The translations under genes and the position numbers were made by a program. This document shows positions 1 to 5,413 of a stretch of 8,140 bases of DNA, in pieces. Origin of the DNA: Magnetospira sp. (GTDB lineage Bacteria; Pseudomonadota; Alphaproteobacteria; Rhodospirillales; Magnetospiraceae); the NCBI GenBank assembly GCA_028277325.1, contig JANQGL010000149.1, positions 1 through 8,140 of the forward strand, given 5' to 3'. Positions within the stretch are counted from its first letter, which is position 1; each line of letters starts with the position of its first letter. A model generated the notes under the pieces. It worked only from the letters and a program-made list of their open reading frames with translations, was not told where the DNA came from and did no database searches.

Positions 1-119
1 ATACCAAGCGGCGCGAGCGGTGACTCGCGGCGCCTGGGAGCCCGCAAGCGCGGGCCGGCGCTTGCGGCGCCGAAAGCCAAGGGTTCCGGAGGAACCCGCC
101 CGGCGATTGAGGGGGCCAT
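1..119. other. Non-coding spacer downstream of rplI, packed with inverted repeats
   Basis: No convincing gene is visible here. At least three hairpins can be read directly. CGCGAG (12-17) pairs with CTCGCG (24-29). CCGCAAGCGC (42-51) pairs with GCGCTTGCGG (58-67) around a 6-nt loop. GGGTTCC (81-87) pairs with GGAACCC (91-97) around GGA. GGCGCC also occurs at 29-34 and 66-71, so larger alternative folds are possible. A minus-strand frame starting with ATG near 119 stays open to the window edge, but it has no ribosome binding site and its composition is what the repeats impose. The stretch resembles the GC-rich dispersed intergenic repeats of Rhodospirillales genomes; whether it is a repeat family cannot be tested from one copy. 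Confidence 0.5.
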
Positions 120-143
120 AGCCGGTCAATCAATTGACCGGCT
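120..143 (-). terminator. Perfect palindrome after rplI, possible terminator
   Basis: Eleven bases (120-130) are perfectly complementary to 133-143 around a CA centre. As RNA this gives a strong stem capped by a small loop. It begins 4 nt past the rplI TAA stop, where an operon terminator is expected. No U-tract follows on the minus strand (the next bases are ATGGCCCCC), so it is not a classical intrinsic terminator. It may act as a 3'-end stabiliser, help Rho-dependent termination, or be a protein-binding palindrome. Confidence 0.45.
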
Positions 144-147
144 GGTA

Positions 148-813
148 TTATTCGGTGGTCTCTTCCTCGGTCGCCGGCGCGGTGTCGTCGGCCGGCGCGT
201 CGTCAGACTGCGCTTCCTCGGCCGGCGCCTCGTCAGACTCCGCCGCTTCGGCCGGCGCCTCCTCGGCCCCTTCCAGGCCGGCCGTTTCCGGCATCCGGTA
301 GGCGTCCTCCTCGTCGTCGTCGCCGCGCGTGACGGCGCGTCCGGTCTCCGCCTGGACGGTGGCCTCGGCCTCCGAGCGGGCCACGTTGACGGTCACCGTC
401 ACCGAGACCTCCGGATGCAGGCGCACCGTGACGTCGTGCATGCCGATCGCCTTGATCGGATGCTCCAGGACCACCTGCTGGCGGCCGATGGTGAAGCCGG
501 CCTCGGTGACCGCCAGCGCGACGTCGCGGGCGTTGACCGAGCCGTAGAGCTGTCCGGCCTCGCCGGCCTGGCGCAGCACGACCACCGAGGTGCCGTCCAT
601 GCGGCCGGCCACGTCCTCGGCCTCCTGGCGCCGCTGCAGGTTCTCGGCCTCGAGCTGCGCCTTGCGCGCCTCGAACAACTGGCGGTTGGCCTCGGTGGCG
701 CGCAGGGCCTTCTTGCGGGGCAGCAGGTAGTTGCGGGCGTAGCCGGCCTTCACCTTGACCACGTCGCCCATCTGGCCCAGCTTCTCGACCCGTTCGAGCA
801 GAATGATTTCCAT
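148..813 (-). CDS. rplI: 50S ribosomal protein L9 with long acidic tail
   Basis: This is ribosomal protein L9, which binds 23S rRNA at the base of the L1 stalk and limits frameshifting. The N-terminal domain is recognisable from MEIILLERVEKLGQMGDVV, followed by the glycine/basic stretch GYARNYLLPRKKA (residues 24-36). A long connecting helix covers about 41-75, and the C-terminal domain ends near residue 147. L9 is usually about 150 residues, so this 221-aa form has roughly 70 extra residues made almost only of Ala, Glu, Asp, Ser, Thr and Pro. The tail contains three tandem 10-residue repeats (about 185-214). The start is the ATG at 813, preceded by GGAGG with 7-nt spacing. It follows rpsR after 24 nt as the last gene of the operon. 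Confidence 0.97.
   Translation of the reverse strand: MEIILLERVEKLGQMGDVVKVKAGYARNYLLPRKKALRATEANRQLFEARKAQLEAENLQRRQEAEDVAGRMDGTSVVVLRQAGEAGQLYGSVNARDVALAVTEAGFTIGRQQVVLEHPIKAIGMHDVTVRLHPEVSVTVTVNVARSEAEATVQAETGRAVTRGDDDEEDAYRMPETAGLEGAEEAPAEAAESDEAPAEEAQSDDAPADDTAPATEEETTE
172..261 (-). repeat. Three tandem 30-bp repeats in the rplI tail
   Basis: Units lie at 232-261, 202-231 and 172-201. They encode EAPAEAAESD, EAPAEEAQSD and DAPADDTAPA. The unit is exactly ten codons, so changes in copy number keep the reading frame. The first two units are most alike and the third has drifted at its end. Confidence 0.8.
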
Positions 814-837
814 GTCTCGTCCTCCGTCCCGGCGCGC

Positions 838-1077
838 CTACTTGACCACGTAGGGCAGCAGGGCGAGGTAGCGCGCCCGCTTGATGGCGCGCGCCAGCTC
901 ACGCTGCTTCTTGGCCGACACCGCGGTGATGCGGCTGGGCACGATCTTGCCGCGCTCGGAAATGAAGCGGCCGAGCAGGCGGGTGTCCTTGTAGTCGATC
1001 TTCGGGGCGTTGGCGCCGGAGAACGGGCAGGTCTTGCGGCGCCGGAAGAACGGGCGGCGGGCGGCGGGCTTGCTCAT
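838..1077 (-). CDS. rpsR: 30S ribosomal protein S18
   Basis: S18 sits on the 30S platform as a partner of S6 and contacts 16S rRNA. The 79-residue product has the family hallmarks: a basic N-terminus with FFRRRK (10-15), then IDYKD (27-31), the near-invariant GKIVPSRIT (43-51), and KQRELARAIKRARYLALLPY (57-76). It has a single cysteine (C17) and so no zinc-type cluster. The true start is the ATG at 1077, whose bases overlap the rpsF stop as ATGA; a much longer frame that runs upstream is an overlap with rpsF. This overlap implies translational coupling, which suits the fixed S6:S18 stoichiometry. The stop is TAG at 838-840. Confidence 0.97.
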   Translation of the reverse strand: MSKPAARRPFFRRRKTCPFSGANAPKIDYKDTRLLGRFISERGKIVPSRITAVSAKKQRELARAIKRARYLALLPYVVK

Positions 1078-1523
1078 TGCGCGGCTCCCTGGCTGGCGTC
1101 GCGGGACTCGCCCTGGTCGGCGTCCCGGCGCGGCCGGTCGCCGCGGTCGCGATCCCGGTCGCGGCGCGGCCGGTCGCCGCGGTCGCCACGCTCGTTGCGG
1201 TCGCGGTTCTGCATGATCACCGACGGGCCTTCCTCGACCTCGTCGATGCGCAGGGTCAGGAACCGCAGGATGTCCTCGTTCAGCCGCATCTGGCGTTCCA
1301 TCTCGTGCAGCGCGTCGGGCGCGCAGTCCAGGTTGAACAGCACGTAGTGGCCCTTGCGGTTCTTCTTGATGCGGTAGGCGAGATTGCGCAGGCCCCAGTA
1401 CTCCTGCTTGGCCACGCTGCCGCCGTTCTCGGTGATCAGGCCGCCGAAGGTCTCCACGAGGGCGTCGACCTGGGGTGTCGAAATATCCTGGCGTGCGATG
1501 AACACGCACTCGTACAATGGCAT
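1074..1523 (-). CDS. rpsF: 30S ribosomal protein S6 with Arg/Asp-rich repeat tail
   Basis: S6 forms a heterodimer with S18 on the 30S platform. The family opening MPLYECVFIARQDIS is followed by a ferredoxin-like fold including GGSVAKQEYWGLRNLAYRIKK (about 34-54), GHYVLFNLD (58-66) and LNEDILRFLTLRID (81-94). At 149 aa it is slightly longer than usual. The extra part is a charged tail from about residue 106, with RGDRPRRD occurring at 115-122 and again at 127-134. The start at 1523 is chosen because the S6 fold begins there and AAAGGGAG (1533-1540) lies 9 nt upstream; in-frame codons further upstream add only leader sequence. It is the first gene of the rpsF-rpsR-rplI operon. Confidence 0.97.
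   Translation of the reverse strand: MPLYECVFIARQDISTPQVDALVETFGGLITENGGSVAKQEYWGLRNLAYRIKKNRKGHYVLFNLDCAPDALHEMERQMRLNEDILRFLTLRIDEVEEGPSVIMQNRDRNERGDRGDRPRRDRDRDRGDRPRRDADQGESRDASQGAAQ
1127..1186 (-). repeat. Direct 24-bp repeat, period 36 bp, in the rpsF tail
   Basis: The same 24 bases occur at 1127-1150 and 1163-1186. The 36-bp period is twelve codons and encodes the duplicated RGDRPRRD blocks of the S6 tail. The in-frame period suggests expansion by slippage or unequal recombination. Confidence 0.8.
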
Positions 1524-1612
1524 GTCTATGCGCTCCCTTTGGCTTCTCTCAGCCCGCCCGGCCACGGCGGCCGGAAACGGGCATAGCCGGAACACCCGGC
1601 AGGAAGACTGAA
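1524..1612 (-). promoter_or_regulatory. Structured 5' leader of rpsF, possible S6:S18 feedback element
   Basis: The predicted transcript has about 90 nt before the rpsF ATG. Two stem-loops are clear. GCCGG/CCGGC at 1596-1600 and 1586-1590 encloses a 5-nt loop. A longer one pairs 1578-1582 with 1552-1556 and then 1569-1574 with 1558-1563, leaving a 3x1 internal loop and a GCCGU apical loop. S6:S18 complexes are known to repress rpsF operons in many bacteria by binding a leader hairpin with an exposed CCG. CCG triplets are exposed here, but the match to the published consensus was judged by eye only. Confidence 0.45.
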
Positions 1613-1619
1613 GGCGGCG

Positions 1620-1647
1620 ACTATACACAAACCGAAGCCCCGATCAA
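1620..1647 (-). promoter_or_regulatory. Sigma70-like promoter of rpsF operon
   Basis: On the minus strand TTGATC (1642-1647) is followed after 16 nt by TATAGT (1620-1625). This is four of six and five of six matches to the -35 and -10 consensus, unusual in so GC-rich a region. Initiation would fall near 1612-1613, giving the structured leader described for rpsF. Confidence 0.75.
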
Positions 1648-1651
1648 GACC

Positions 1652-1774
1652 CTATCCCGCGCCGCCGGTGGGGGTCGGCGGGCACCGGTAAACAGGATCG
1701 CGACCAGGAAGCCGCCCTGATTGTTGACTGACCAGGCCCCAGAACAGGGCCAGGAAAACGACCGAGATGTCCAT
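1652..1774 (-). CDS. Doubtful 40-aa ORF with hydrophobic N-terminus
   Basis: An ATG at 1774 preceded by GGGGGAA opens a 40-codon frame ending in TAG at 1652. It begins MDISVVFLALFWGLVS, a plausible membrane segment or signal, but the remainder (SGRLPGRDPVYRCPPTPTGG) looks like unselected GC-rich sequence. In another frame of the same strand, the continuing DNA reads NNQGGFLVAILFTGARR, which is also hydrophobic. The pair may be two halves of a small membrane protein broken by a frameshift, or chance. It sits between the cyclase-like gene and the rpsF promoter. The bases 1775-1844 show no gene; a short palindrome (TTCGATC 1840-1846, GATCGAA 1849-1855) overlaps the cyclase-like gene's stop codon. 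Confidence 0.2.
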   Translation of the reverse strand: MDISVVFLALFWGLVSQQSGRLPGRDPVYRCPPTPTGGAG

Positions 1775-1844
1775 GCTTCCCCCGCGAGCGCGCGCCGGGG
1801 ATCATTGTGCGGGCCGGCCGGAACCGCCGTAAGCGACGTTTCGA

Positions 1845-3134
1845 TCACGATCGAACGGAGGCCGGGGGGGCGTCCAGCCGCCGGTCGTCGGCGGTGAAAT
1901 GCAGGATCTCCTCGGCGTGCCGTTCGCGGAAGGCGTCCAGGTCCTGGTGCTGGAGGCCGAGGAAGATCGGCGGCGCGTTGCGGCGATAGATGTTGACCTT
2001 GGCGTTGTAGACCTGATGGGCGTGGCCGTGCTTGTCGTGCACCCGGTAGCGGGCGATTCCGTAGCTCCCGTCGCCATAGCGCGGGCCGGTCAGGTAGCAG
2101 CGGATCGACACCACCTCGTCGCCCGACAGGGTCACGCCCTGCAGGTTGGAGATCGTCTCCCCGGCGCGGCGGATGAAGTCCACCGCGTCGACGCGCCGGG
2201 TGCGCGCCGAGTCGGGGTCGAACATCGGGGCCTGGAAGTCGCCGATCAGGACCTGCCCGGGCAGGGCGCAGGCGATCATCCGGGCCAGCACGATGGTCAC
2301 GTCGCCGACGATGAAACTGAACGTGGTCGGGTTGAGGCCCTCGGCCTGAAAGAACTCGTAATGCGACCCGACGTGGAAGCAGGTCCGGAGAAAGGGCACC
2401 GTGCGGCCGTTCGACTTGCCGCGCGCGATGGCGTTGTCGGCCATCACCAGGTGCATGAAATGGTACAGGTCCAGGTTGGCGCGGATGGTCGAGACCCGGT
2501 TCCAGATGTAGTAGCCGTCGCCGGTGGTCGAGCGGGCGAACTTGATGTCGATGTTCTTCTCGAGAAGCTTCGCGTAGGCCGCGTTGACCGAATAGGACAG
2601 GCTGTTCAGCTGGGTGACCTGCTCGAACGGCGACACCAGGGAGAACCCGACCGCGTCGAACAGGGCCACCGCGCGGTCGTTGACCAGCGAAATCCCGTAA
2701 CGGCAGATCAGGGCCTCGATGATGTCCAGGTCCAGGTCGACGCCGGGTCGGAACGGCAGGTCCAGGCGCACCGGGGTGACGTCGAACAGGCGGGCCACGG
2801 TGTGCAGGCGCTCCAGGTCGGTCCGCTTGCGCCCGGCGAGGATTCGCTCCACCGCGTTGGCGGCGCCGTTGCCGAGCGCCTCGGCGATCGGGTCCTGGCG
2901 CCCGGCCACCGCCTCGGCGATCCGATAGTGCGGCGCGACGACGAGGTGGATCGCCGCGTCGTCCGGACACCAGGCCAGGAGGATATCGCGTCCGAGGTGC
3001 CATTGGGCGAACAGGAGTTCGTCGAGACTCCGGCTCCGCTCGCGGACCAGTTGGGCGGCCTGGCCCTCGCGGGGAATCGAAATCCACAGGCGGTCGAGCC
3101 AGGTGCGGCGGGACAGGGCGGCGTTGCGGGTCAC
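1845..3134 (-). CDS. Divergent class III nucleotide-cyclase homology protein
   Basis: The 429-aa product has an N-terminal region (1-150) I do not recognise, mainly helical and soluble, then a cyclase homology domain. ALFDAVGFS (157-165) aligns with the metal-binding F-x-D-I-x-G-F motif, giving D160. ARSTTGDGYYIW (200-211) aligns with the second metal motif, giving D206. GDVTIVLARMIACALPGQVLI (277-297) matches the family's GD-x-V-N-x-A-x-R...PGQ block. By this eye alignment the transition-state Arg is kept (R285), the Asn is Ile (I281), and the base-selecting Lys before GDG is Ser (S202). The metal site therefore looks intact while substrate residues are altered. A beta-rich C-terminal part (about 330-395) follows. 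No TM segment or signal peptide is seen. The start is GTG at 3134, with GGAG 8 nt upstream. It may be an atypical cyclase or a nucleotide sensor. Confidence 0.75.
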   Translation of the reverse strand: MTRNAALSRRTWLDRLWISIPREGQAAQLVRERSRSLDELLFAQWHLGRDILLAWCPDDAAIHLVVAPHYRIAEAVAGRQDPIAEALGNGAANAVERILAGRKRTDLERLHTVARLFDVTPVRLDLPFRPGVDLDLDIIEALICRYGISLVNDRAVALFDAVGFSLVSPFEQVTQLNSLSYSVNAAYAKLLEKNIDIKFARSTTGDGYYIWNRVSTIRANLDLYHFMHLVMADNAIARGKSNGRTVPFLRTCFHVGSHYEFFQAEGLNPTTFSFIVGDVTIVLARMIACALPGQVLIGDFQAPMFDPDSARTRRVDAVDFIRRAGETISNLQGVTLSGDEVVSIRCYLTGPRYGDGSYGIARYRVHDKHGHAHQVYNAKVNIYRRNAPPIFLGLQHQDLDAFRERHAEEILHFTADDRRLDAPPASVRS

Positions 3135-3229
3135 CGGTCGGGCTCCGGATATCTTTTCCGAGCCGCGATTGTTCCATCAACGGCCGGCGCGGCACAAGCC
3201 ATGTCGGGTTTGGGACGCCACAAACGCAT

Positions 3230-3258
3230 TTGTTTTCGGCGCCGGTTTGCGCTATGTC
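3230..3258 (+). promoter_or_regulatory. Possible promoter of the small plus-strand gene
   Basis: TTGTTT (3230-3235) and TATGTC (3253-3258) are spaced by 17 nt, and the -10 lies in GCTATGTCTG, a form common in alphaproteobacterial promoters. Initiation near 3265 would leave a leader of about 34 nt. The -35 overlaps a small inverted repeat (ACAAA 3220-3224, TTTGT 3229-3233) that could be an operator. The rest of the divergent spacer (3135-3298) shows no gene, and no clear promoter for the cyclase-like gene was found. Confidence 0.35.
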
Positions 3259-3298
3259 TGCCGCCCCGGGAACCGGCTTTCCAAAAGGAACGATGCAC

Positions 3299-3502
3299 AT
3301 GCCGAGGGACTCCGTCGCGCCGGGCGAAGTGTTTGTCAAGCCTGGACTTTCGCCGACTCGGTGGTCGGTCGAGCGGGTGTTCGACTATACGGATATCCCG
3401 CCGCACGTGCGTCTGGTCAGCCTCAACGACGGTCGGCGGACCATCACCGTCGCCCTGTCGACCCTGCTCGATCCGCGCCAGTTCCAACGCGAGCGGGATT
3501 GA
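3299..3502 (+). CDS. Small conserved-looking hypothetical protein (67 aa)
   Basis: Function not recognised. The protein is small, soluble and beta-prone. It contains PGEVFVKPG (8-16), TRWSVERVFDY (20-30), IPPHVRLVSLNDGRRTITVALSTLLDP (33-59), and no cysteine, signal or TM segment. The pattern of W-V, IPPHV, DGR-TI and a final L-D suggests a single compact beta-barrel rather than random coding. AAAAGGAA (3283-3290) gives a good ribosome binding site about 9 nt before the ATG at 3299; an ATG at 3293 would add two residues (MH) but is too close to that site. A frame further upstream lacks a binding site. It is transcribed away from the cyclase-like gene and converges on the copper operon. Confidence 0.75.
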   Translation: MPRDSVAPGEVFVKPGLSPTRWSVERVFDYTDIPPHVRLVSLNDGRRTITVALSTLLDPRQFQRERD

Positions 3503-3503
3503 T

Positions 3504-3520
3504 CGCCCGATCGCCGGGCG
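3504..3520. terminator. Hairpin between converging genes
   Basis: CGCCCG (3504-3509) pairs with CGGGCG (3515-3520) around ATCGC. It fills almost the whole 20-nt gap between the plus-strand small gene (ends 3502) and the minus-strand SCO gene (ends 3523), so it could serve both transcripts. Neither strand has a following T-run, so intrinsic termination would be weak. Confidence 0.4.
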
Positions 3521-3522
3521 CG

Positions 3523-4140
3523 TCATCCGCCGTCCCTCGCCAGGATCAGGGTGCGCAGGCGCTCGGCCAGGGCATCCGGCGGCAGGTCGGAACCGAGGCG
3601 GGCCAGGTGGTCGCCGTTCCGGTCCATCAGGAACAGCAGCGAGGTGTGGGTGACCTCGTAATCCGGCCCGTCGCCGTCGCGCTCGGCGAACACCCGATAG
3701 GCCCGGGCGACCCTGCGGACGGCCGCCGCGTCGCCGGTCAGGCCGATCAGGCGGGGATGGAAATAGCCCACGTACTCGGCCATCCGTTGCGGCGTGTCGC
3801 GCGCCGGATCGACCGAGATGACCAGCGGCGTGATCCGGTCGAGCACCGCCGGCGGCAGCAGGTCGAGCGCCTCGGTCACCGTCTGCAGGCTCATCGGGCA
3901 GATGTCCGGGCAATGGGTGTAGCCGAAATAGACCAGCATGTGGCGGCCTCGGAAATCCTCGTCGGTCACCGGGTTGCCGTGATGGTCGACCAGCGCGAAC
4001 GGACCGCCGACCGGGCCGGTCGCGACGACGGAGTCGCCCGGGTGAAGGAAGCGTCCGCCGACCGCCCAGCCGATCACCGCGAGTGCCACCACCGCGTAGA
4101 TCCGCGGGAAACGGCGGCGTTTCCGTTTGTCCGTCGTCAT
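3523..4140 (-). CDS. SCO1/SenC/PrrC-family copper chaperone
   Basis: SCO proteins are membrane-anchored, thioredoxin-fold chaperones that deliver copper to, or reduce cysteines of, the CuA site of cytochrome oxidase and related cuproenzymes. The 205-aa product has a basic N-terminus (KRKRRR), one TM anchor at about 13-30, and a periplasmic domain. The metal site is complete: YFGYTHCPDICP places C77 and C81, and VTHTS supplies H165. VISVDPARDTP (107-117) is another family block. The start at 4140 is preferred because GAGGG lies 6 nt upstream. An ATG at 4146 would form an ATGA overlap with the upstream nosL stop but abuts the GAGGG directly. It is the last gene of the operon. Confidence 0.93.
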   Translation of the reverse strand: MTTDKRKRRRFPRIYAVVALAVIGWAVGGRFLHPGDSVVATGPVGGPFALVDHHGNPVTDEDFRGRHMLVYFGYTHCPDICPMSLQTVTEALDLLPPAVLDRITPLVISVDPARDTPQRMAEYVGYFHPRLIGLTGDAAAVRRVARAYRVFAERDGDGPDYEVTHTSLLFLMDRNGDHLARLGSDLPPDALAERLRTLILARDGG

Positions 4141-4142
4141 GG

Positions 4143-4706
4143 TCATCCCTCGAAGCGGCCGTCGTCGAGCGCCCGCAGCAGGTCGGGCGTCACCGCATCG
4201 AACGAGACCGCGCGGCGCCCGGCATGATCCGACAGGAAGGCCTCGGCGTCGGCCCGATCGGCATGCGGAACCAGCTCATGGCCCATGGGTCCCAGGACGT
4301 CGGAGCCGATCACGTAGAAGGCCCGCGCGGCGTCGATCCGCCGCAGGGTGTAGTAGTCGGTGACCCCCATGGCGACGATTCCGTCCGCCGTCCGGCCCCG
4401 GGCATACCTGGGCATGTCGTTCAGGTATTTGAACAGGTCCTTGGCGCCGTCGAAATGGTCGGCCTGCGAATCGGCGAACAGCACGGTGGCGATCCACTCC
4501 GGATAGCGGGCCACGAACATGCCGCAGACCGGGCAGGTATCGCGCGGGCCGGGGGCCGGCAGGGGGACCGGCGGCGCGCCGTCCCGGGCGCGACCGGCCG
4601 ACGGCGGCAGCAGGCCGAAGCCCAGGATCGCACCGCCGAGGATCACGGCACGACGGCGGTCGAGCGGTCTGAGAACGGGCGCGGTGTGTTTGCCATGGCG
4701 ACACAT
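4143..4706 (-). CDS. nosL: NosL-family copper-binding protein with Tat-like signal
   Basis: NosL proteins bind Cu(I) in the periplasm and feed the nitrous oxide reductase assembly machine. This 187-aa product has CPVCGMFVARYPEW (58-71), giving C58, C61 and M63, then VLFADSQADHFDGAKDLFKYL (75-95), VTDYYTLRRIDAARAFYVIGSDVLGPMGHEL (115-145) with M141 and H143, all family blocks. The N-terminus has LDRRRAVILGGAILGFGLL (15-33), a twin-arginine-like signal. Many NosL proteins are lipoproteins, but no lipobox cysteine is evident here. The start at 4706 has GGGAG about 8 nt upstream. Its stop overlaps the alternative SCO start, and it lies 26 nt after the other NosL-like gene. With no nosZ nearby, its client may be another cuproenzyme. 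Confidence 0.88.
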   Translation of the reverse strand: MCRHGKHTAPVLRPLDRRRAVILGGAILGFGLLPPSAGRARDGAPPVPLPAPGPRDTCPVCGMFVARYPEWIATVLFADSQADHFDGAKDLFKYLNDMPRYARGRTADGIVAMGVTDYYTLRRIDAARAFYVIGSDVLGPMGHELVPHADRADAEAFLSDHAGRRAVSFDAVTPDLLRALDDGRFEG

Positions 4707-4732
4707 GGGGGCGACTCCCGGTTCAGGTCGGG

Positions 4733-5365
4733 TTACATGGACGTTCGCTTGGCACGCCGGCGGCGCTCGGCGCGTTTCTCGCGGATCATGACCGTGTCGC
4801 GGGCGATGTCGGCGTAGGCTTCGGTCAGGGCGGTCTCGAAACCGGCCGTCGTGCCGCCGGCCGCCGCCGCGCGGCCGGCGTCGGCATAGGCGAACTTGCT
4901 GCGCCGGGTCATGGTGCCGGGCGTGCCGGAGTCGATCGTGTAGGTGGCCGCCTCGACCGGGACCAGAGGCTTCACCGGCGCCTCCGATCCGGCATCGCCG
5001 GCGTAGATCGCCTTCGGTCCCCGGTCCATGTTGAGGGCCAGGCTGAGGGCCGCGCAATGGATCGAGCAGGTGCCGTCCACCAGGTCGTCCTCGTAGTGGA
5101 TCAGGTGGCGGCTGTGGCTGAACTTGGTGCGGCTCATGCCGCAGTAGGGGCAGATCGGGTACTTGGCCAACTCGTCGGTCAGCGGGTCCGGGTCGGGCGG
5201 CGACTTGGGCATGAACTGGAGCGGCGTGCCGTCGGTGGACGCCAGCTGGTCCTTCTTCTCGATGTACTCCCAGGGCCGGATCGGCCCCTGCGCGGTCGCG
5301 GCGCGGCCAAGCCCAAGGGCCAGGGCGCCGGTGGCGCCGCCGAGCAGCAGGTGACGTCGGTTCAT
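4733..5365 (-). CDS. Second NosL-like protein, Tat-exported, extra Cys/His cluster
   Basis: This 210-aa protein is distantly NosL-like. Its Tat-type signal is MNRRHLLLGGATGALALGLG, with probable cleavage after ATA near residue 25. The core has ICPYCGMSRTKFSHSRHLIHYEDD (71-94), with C72, C75 and M77, and DGTCSIHCAALSLALNMDRGPKAIY (97-121), with C100, H103 and C104. The second cluster is not found in the neighbouring NosL, so there are two candidate thiolate metal sites. The C-terminus is helical and very basic (KRAERRRRAKR, 197-207). Start at 5365 is fixed by AAGGAGGG just upstream and by the signal sequence; an in-frame ATG at 5404 would spoil the Tat signal. It lies 48 nt after the eight-TM gene. 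The likely role is copper capture or delivery, by inference from family and context. Confidence 0.85.
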   Translation of the reverse strand: MNRRHLLLGGATGALALGLGRAATAQGPIRPWEYIEKKDQLASTDGTPLQFMPKSPPDPDPLTDELAKYPICPYCGMSRTKFSHSRHLIHYEDDLVDGTCSIHCAALSLALNMDRGPKAIYAGDAGSEAPVKPLVPVEAATYTIDSGTPGTMTRRSKFAYADAGRAAAAGGTTAGFETALTEAYADIARDTVMIREKRAERRRRAKRTSM

Positions 5366-5413
5366 CGAACCCTCCTTCGCAGGTTGGTGACGGGCAGGGA
5401 TCATGGCCGTCGC

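Noticed and set aside
1621..3339. Minus-strand frame of 572 codons overlapping the cyclase-like gene
   Set aside because: It is rich in Arg, Pro and Gly with no domain, whereas the overlapping 429-aa frame shows a cyclase homology domain.
1899..3653. Long plus-strand open frame of 584 codons
   Set aside because: It is antisense to the cyclase-like gene and crosses into the small plus-strand gene in another frame. It lacks a ribosome binding site and its composition (Arg, Gly, Val, Asp) is that of a high-GC shadow frame.
5366..5404. Upstream start for the second NosL-like protein (MIPARHQ...)
   Set aside because: AAGGAGGG directly precedes the ATG at 5365, and the Tat signal begins there.
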